NCBI GenBank assembly: GCA_020438525.1 | Contig: JAGQUL010000111.1 | Span: 1-10,085 of the forward strand | DNA: 10,085 nucleotides | Origin: Thermoleophilia bacterium | GTDB lineage: Bacteria > Actinomycetota > Thermoleophilia > Gaiellales > SKUG01 | Reading direction: 5' to 3' | Part shown: positions 6,980-10,085 of the stretch, piece by piece | Numbering within the stretch: the stretch's first letter is position 1 | How the letters are laid out: each line of letters starts with the position of its first letter | Notes under the pieces: generated by a model | Databases searched by the model: none | The model's input: only the letters and a program-made list of their open reading frames with translations | Told to the model about the DNA's origin: nothing | Program-made: the position numbers and the translations under genes

Positions 6980-7138
6980 GGTGTGGAACCTCGTGTCGTG
7001 GTGTGTGCGTGGCGCCAGCGGCGCGTGCCCTGCGTGCGCGCGACCGTCGCCTGCTGCAATCGTCGGGATAGTGCATACCCGACCGACCGCAAAACGTATC
7101 CCGCAGCCCCGCGCGCCGCAGCCGCTGCGCCGACCGTG

Positions 7139-7144
7139 TACCAT
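7139..7144 (+). promoter_or_regulatory. Possible -10 element for cysC
   Basis: TACCAT matches the TAnnnT pattern favoured in high-GC actinobacteria and would start transcription near 7151, about 33 nt before the cysC ATG. No convincing -35 is visible 16-18 bp upstream in this GC-rich stretch. Confidence 0.3.
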
Positions 7145-7166
7145 TCCCTATGTCCCCGATAGAGAA
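7144..7166. repeat. Dyad-symmetric site between the cysC -10 and its ribosome binding site
   Basis: TTC-C-CTAT, a 7-nt centre, then ATAG-A-GAA: 7 of 8 arm positions pair (only C7147/A7163 fails). The site overlaps the expected transcription start and ends 5 bp before the Shine-Dalgarno sequence. It could bind a dimeric repressor or form a weak leader hairpin. Its A/T-rich arms stand out from the surrounding GC-rich sequence. Confidence 0.4.
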
Positions 7167-7171
7167 ATAGA

Positions 7172-7177
7172 AAAGGA
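7172..7177 (+). promoter_or_regulatory. Ribosome binding site of cysC
   Basis: AAAGGA lies 6 nt before ATG 7184, at good spacing. It selects that ATG over the in-frame TTG at 7178, which overlaps the end of the site. Confidence 0.6.
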
Positions 7178-7183
7178 TTGGGC

Positions 7184-7753
7184 ATGACCGACACGTTCAA
7201 GGGCGTCACCCTCTGGTTCACCGGCCTCTCGCAGAGCGGCAAGACCACCACGGCACAGCTCGTTGCCGAGAAGCTGCGCGCGCGCGGCGTCACCCGCCTC
7301 GAGAACCTCGACGGCGACGTGATGCGCATGGGCCTGTGCAAGGGCCTGGGCTTCAGCAAGGAAGATCGCGACGAGAACATTCGCCGCTTCTACCTGGTCG
7401 CCCAGCTGCTGACGCGCAACGACACGGTCACGATCGTGTCCGCGATCAGCCCGTACGCCGAGGCTCGCGACACGGCTCGCGCCCTGATCGGCGACTTCTG
7501 CGAGATCTATGTCAAGGCACCGCTCGAGGTCTGCGCCGAGCGCGACACCAAGGGCCTCTACGCCAAGGCGATGAGCGGCGAGCTGCAGGGCTTCACGGGC
7601 GTCAACGACCCGTACGAGGCACCGGAGAACCCGGAGCTCGTGCTCGACACCGAGCACAACAGCCCGGAGCAGAACGCCGAGCTCGTGCTCGAGTGGATGG
7701 AGCAGAAGGGCTACCTCGCTCCGGTCAACGACAAGGAGCTCGCCACCGTCTGA
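7184..7753 (+). CDS. cysC: Adenylyl-sulfate (APS) kinase
   Basis: This 189-aa cytoplasmic kinase phosphorylates adenosine 5'-phosphosulfate to PAPS using ATP, for sulfate assimilation or sulfate transfer. The P-loop is GLSQSGKTT (14-22, K20). The APS-binding region LDGDVMRMGL...GLGFSKEDRDENIRR (42-68) is well kept, with D45, R48, F57, R62 and N65. SAISPY (86-91) and KGLYAKA (123-129) plus FTGVNDPYE (137-145) match the rest of the family. The length is normal for a complete stand-alone enzyme. The DGDV pattern and SPYxEARD are closer, from memory, to the kinase domain of bacterial fused ATP sulfurylase/APS kinase proteins than to E. coli-type CysC. No ATP sulfurylase gene lies within this window. 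A hairpin follows the stop. Confidence 0.93.
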   Translation: MTDTFKGVTLWFTGLSQSGKTTTAQLVAEKLRARGVTRLENLDGDVMRMGLCKGLGFSKEDRDENIRRFYLVAQLLTRNDTVTIVSAISPYAEARDTARALIGDFCEIYVKAPLEVCAERDTKGLYAKAMSGELQGFTGVNDPYEAPENPELVLDTEHNSPEQNAELVLEWMEQKGYLAPVNDKELATV

Positions 7754-7778
7754 CGACGCGGCGACACCCCTGGCTTAC

Positions 7779-7808
7779 GCGACGGGCGGCCCGAGGGTCG
7801 CCCGTCGT
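7779..7808. terminator. Bidirectional terminator-like hairpin between cysC and the histidine kinase gene
   Basis: A perfect 9-bp stem, CGACGGGCG (7780-7788) with CGCCCGTCG (7799-7807), can be lengthened inwards by three G-C pairs and a G-U pair. It lies in the 68-bp gap between two convergent genes, the expected place for a shared terminator. There is no U-tract on either side, as is common for actinobacterial terminators. Confidence 0.6.
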
Positions 7809-7821
7809 CGTGTGAGCGACG

Positions 7822-8982
7822 TCACTCGGCTCGAGCCGGCGCTACCGGCAGGCGATAGCGGAACGTGCTGCCCGAACCGGGGGTGCTGTCGACCTCGATC
7901 GTGCCGCCCTGGGCCTCGACGATCGTCCGGCAGATGTGCAGCCCGAGGCCGCTGCCGGTCGGCGTGCCCCGGTCTGGTGGATCGAGCTGCGCGAAGCGTT
8001 CGAACACGCGCTCGGCTTGCTCCGCAGGGATTCCGATGCCCTCGTCGCGGACCTCCACGACCACGAAGCCCCCGTCGGCGTCGGCGTGGGCGCGGACGTG
8101 GATCGGGGAGTCCTCGGGCGAGAACTTCATGGCGTTCGCGAGGAGGTTGTCCAGGACCTGCTCGTGCCGGATCGGATCGACCAGCATCGGTGGCGTGTCG
8201 GCTTCGATCCGTACGTCGACCCGCTCGCCCACGGGTCCGAGCGAGTCCACCACGCGGTGGATCGCCGCGCCGGCGTCGGTCGGCTGCACCGAGTAGGCGT
8301 AGTCGGCGGCCTCCAGGCGGGTGACGTCCAGCACGTCCTGCACCAGGCTCGTCAGTCGCGCGGTCGCGGCGGCGATCTGCTCGACGTAGGTCCGCCGCTG
8401 CGAGTCGTCGAAGGTCTCCCACCCGGCGGTGAGCGTGGTCGCGAAGCCGTCGACGATCGTGACCGGCGTGCGCAGGTCGTGGACCACCTTCGCGGTGAAG
8501 TCGCGCTTGATGCGGTCGAGGTCGCGCAGCTGTTCGGCGGCGGCGCGTTCGTGCTCGTACGCGCGCTGCAGCGCGGCCTCCAGCGCTCGCCGCTCGGTGA
8601 TGTCGCGCGTGACGATCGTCACCGCGACGACCTCGCCGTCGCGCACGACGGGCGCCATGCTGCTGAAGTACCACGATTCGCTGCCGTCGGGTCCGACCCC
8701 CGGCATCTCGTAGCTCACCGAATCGCCGCTGTCGAACACGTGGGCGATTCGTTGCCTGTACAGCGAGCGTGCGGGCTCGGGCACGAAGTCGTAGGACGAC
8801 GAGCCGATCACGGCCTCGATGCGCAGCCCTGGAACGACACGGTTCGTGTAGCGGATCGTGCCGTCGCGCTCGAGCAGCATGATGATGTCGGGCGAGTGCT
8901 CGAGCACCGCCAGCAGGTCGTCGCCCAACTCGTGGGCGTGTCGGTGGGCGTCGCGCGGGGTGGTGTCGGGAACGTCGTGCAT
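7822..8982 (-). CDS. Soluble PAS-domain sensor histidine kinase (orphan)
   Basis: This 386-aa two-component kinase has no membrane segment, so it should sense a cytoplasmic signal. Residues about 20-130 are a single PAS/PAC unit (EHSPDIIMLLERDG...VTIVTRDITERR). A short coiled coil (130-158) leads to the HisKA dimerisation domain with phospho-acceptor H168 in VVHDLRTPVT. The HATPase domain (about 265-380) has the N box LLANAMKFSP (N283), G1 DEGIGIP (313-319), F box ERFAQLD, and G2 GSGLGLHI (343-350), so it looks catalytically complete. No response regulator adjoins it. The start is ATG 8982, with a strong GGGGAGG 12 nt upstream; an in-frame ATG at 9003 would add seven residues translated from that same purine tract. 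It is divergent from rlmN and convergent with cysC. Confidence 0.9.
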   Translation of the reverse strand: MHDVPDTTPRDAHRHAHELGDDLLAVLEHSPDIIMLLERDGTIRYTNRVVPGLRIEAVIGSSSYDFVPEPARSLYRQRIAHVFDSGDSVSYEMPGVGPDGSESWYFSSMAPVVRDGEVVAVTIVTRDITERRALEAALQRAYEHERAAAEQLRDLDRIKRDFTAKVVHDLRTPVTIVDGFATTLTAGWETFDDSQRRTYVEQIAAATARLTSLVQDVLDVTRLEAADYAYSVQPTDAGAAIHRVVDSLGPVGERVDVRIEADTPPMLVDPIRHEQVLDNLLANAMKFSPEDSPIHVRAHADADGGFVVVEVRDEGIGIPAEQAERVFERFAQLDPPDRGTPTGSGLGLHICRTIVEAQGGTIEVDSTPGSGSTFRYRLPVAPARAE

Positions 8983-8994
8983 CTGCAGGCGCAG

Positions 8995-9001
8995 CCTCCC
9001 C
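8995..9001 (-). promoter_or_regulatory. Shine-Dalgarno-like GGGGAGG before the histidine kinase
   Basis: On the minus strand GGGGAGG precedes ATG 8982 by 12 nt. The spacing is long but the match to the anti-Shine-Dalgarno sequence is good, and the alternative ATG at 9003 lacks any site upstream. Confidence 0.4.
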
Positions 9002-9026
9002 ATCGCCGGGCCGGCGAAAACGGGTG

Positions 9027-9042
9027 CGGCCTGATCCGGCCG
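9027..9042. repeat. Short inverted repeat in the divergent histidine kinase/rlmN region
   Basis: CGGCC-TGATCC-GGCCG has perfect 5-bp arms. It sits in the intergenic gap of 93-114 bp (depending on the kinase start), upstream of both genes. In GC-rich DNA short GC arms occur by chance, so this is only a candidate site. Confidence 0.25.
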
Positions 9043-9083
9043 AACTTGCTCGCGGGCGCGCGACGACGGTGCAGCTCGCACGC

Positions 9084-9089
9084 TACCGT
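9084..9089 (+). promoter_or_regulatory. -10 element placed for a leaderless rlmN transcript
   Basis: TACCGT fits TAnnnT and ends exactly 7 nt before the rlmN ATG at 9097, the spacing found when transcription starts on or next to the first codon. There is no Shine-Dalgarno sequence before this ATG, which agrees with leaderless translation. Confidence 0.4.
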
Positions 9090-9096
9090 ATGCCCG

Positions 9097-10085
9097 ATGG
9101 ATCTCGACCTGCTCACCGGCGTGCTCGACGAGCACGGACTGCCCGCGTTTCGGCGGCGTCAGGTGCTGCGCGCCGTGCAGCACGAGATGGTCGGCAGCTG
9201 GGACGAGGTCACCACGCTGCCCAAGGAACTGCGCGCCACGCTCGCCGAACGCGTGCCGTTCAGCACCCTCACGATCGACCTCGAGGAGCGCAGCAGTGAC
9301 GGATCGGTGAAGCTGCGGATGCTCACCCGGGACGGGTTCCCGATCGAGGCCGTGCTGATGCGTTTCGAGCGTGGCGGCGGCGGCAGCGCACAGCGCGACA
9401 AGCTCCCGCCCCGCTTCACCGCCTGCCTCAGCTCGCAGAGCGGCTGCGCGCTCAGCTGCACCTTCTGCGCGACCGGCAAGATGAAGCTCGGTCGCTCGCT
9501 CACCCGCCACGAGATCGTGGACCAGTTCCTCGAGCTCGCGCGTCGCCGCAAGGCCGCCGGCGGGCGCATCGACAACATCGTGATGATGGGCATGGGCGAG
9601 CCCTTCCACAACTACGACGAGGTGCTGCCCGCGCTGCGCACGCTCAACGATCCGAACGGGCCCGGCCTTGCCGCGCGCCGGATCGCGATCAGCACCGTCG
9701 GGTGGGTGCCCGGGATCGAGCGGCTCGCGACCGAGGACGTGCAGTTCAAGCTCGCGCTCAGCCTGCATGCGCCCAACGATGCCGACCGCGAGCGGCTGAT
9801 GCCCGTCAACCGCAAGTTCCCGATCGAGCGGCTGATGCAGGCCTGCCGCACCTATCGGGAGACGACGAAGCGCCGGATCTTCATCGAGTACCTGATGCTC
9901 GACGCCGTCAACGACACGCCCGAGCACGCGCGCGAGCTCGCGCAGCTGCTCGCCAGCCAGGACGGACCGGGCGGCTTCCACGTCAACCTGATCGCCTACA
10001 ACCCCACCGGCACTGACTACGTCGGCTCGAGCGACGAGGTCGTGCGTCGGTTCATGGGCATCCTTCGCGATCGCGGCGTCGACAC
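9097..10085 (+). CDS. rlmN: Dual-specificity 23S rRNA/tRNA adenine-C2 methyltransferase RlmN (partial, C-terminus outside window)
   Basis: This radical-SAM enzyme methylates C2 of A2503 in 23S rRNA and, in studied bacteria, of A37 in some tRNAs. The first 329 residues are in the window. An N-terminal RNA-binding accessory domain (about 1-100, FRRRQVLRAV and LPKELR) is followed by the radical-SAM core. The iron-sulfur ligands are C117, C121 and C124 in GCALSCTFCATGKM, where CxxxCxxC is diagnostic. C110 in ACLSSQSGC matches the resolving cysteine C118 of E. coli RlmN. MGMGEP (164-169) and LALSLHAPND are also typical; this supports RlmN rather than another radical-SAM family. The catalytic methyl-carrying Cys near the C-terminus lies beyond the window. 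The start ATG 9097 has no Shine-Dalgarno site but a well-placed -10 (TACCGT). The ATG at 9090 is out of frame. Confidence 0.95.
   Translation, partial: MDLDLLTGVLDEHGLPAFRRRQVLRAVQHEMVGSWDEVTTLPKELRATLAERVPFSTLTIDLEERSSDGSVKLRMLTRDGFPIEAVLMRFERGGGGSAQRDKLPPRFTACLSSQSGCALSCTFCATGKMKLGRSLTRHEIVDQFLELARRRKAAGGRIDNIVMMGMGEPFHNYDEVLPALRTLNDPNGPGLAARRIAISTVGWVPGIERLATEDVQFKLALSLHAPNDADRERLMPVNRKFPIERLMQACRTYRETTKRRIFIEYLMLDAVNDTPEHARELAQLLASQDGPGGFHVNLIAYNPTGTDYVGSSDEVVRRFMGILRDRGVD

Noticed and set aside
7013..7130. GC-rich repeats such as GCGCGTGCC/TGCGTGCGCG in the cysC upstream region as a possible RNA or repeat array
   Set aside because: No consistent unit length or conserved RNA fold could be seen; it looks like low-complexity GC-rich intergenic DNA.
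9004..9981. Upstream extension of the histidine kinase frame on the minus strand
   Set aside because: It covers the rlmN gene on the other strand, and its residues are His/Arg/Glu-rich shadow sequence without PAS or other motifs. The kinase's own PAS domain begins just after 8982.

Overview
The window is GC-rich DNA with strong G/C third-position bias. Its mix of genes suggests a high-GC actinomycete, most likely of the Thermoleophilia/Solirubrobacterales type: a DUF2510 protein, a B-family (ba3-like) oxidase, weak or missing Shine-Dalgarno sites and possible leaderless starts. That taxonomic placement is inference from gene style, not from a marker gene. I see no mobile element, CRISPR array, tRNA or rRNA; this looks like ordinary chromosomal housekeeping and respiration DNA.

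Layout. Bases 3-110 (+) are the tail of an unidentified gene, which converges on a minus-strand block. Reading leftwards from 3920, that block holds a compact cytochrome oxidase operon: small subunit IIa (GTG start, 56 aa), CuA subunit II (208 aa), and subunit I carrying a C-terminal cytochrome c domain (720 aa). The genes are separated by 1 bp and then overlap by 4 bp. A DUF2510 membrane protein (117-899) follows on the same strand after a 63-bp gap. Divergent from the operon, across a 253-bp regulatory region, is a membrane-anchored M23 metallopeptidase (4174-5790, +).

A minus-strand pair follows: a 136-aa single-pass membrane protein of unknown function (6569-6979) and, 20 bp downstream, an O-methyltransferase-like protein (5808-6548) whose metal ligands appear replaced. 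Divergent from that pair is cysC, APS kinase (7184-7753, +). A hairpin at 7779-7808 separates it from a convergent, soluble PAS-histidine kinase (7822-8982, -). The kinase is divergent from rlmN (9097 onwards, +), which runs off the window end.

How the parts work together. The three oxidase genes give a complete minimal B-type oxygen reductase: CuA entry, heme b, heme-CuB site with the cross-linked His/Tyr pair, plus a tethered cytochrome c that probably feeds CuA. CysC makes PAPS for sulfate assimilation or sulfation. RlmN modifies 23S rRNA and probably tRNA. The M23 enzyme acts on the cell wall. The most notable points are the cytochrome c fusion on subunit I, the metal-site-less O-methyltransferase, the short IIa gene hidden behind a GTG start, and two dyad-symmetric sites upstream of the oxidase operon and cysC. 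I did not find convincing evidence of a wholly new defence or mobile system.
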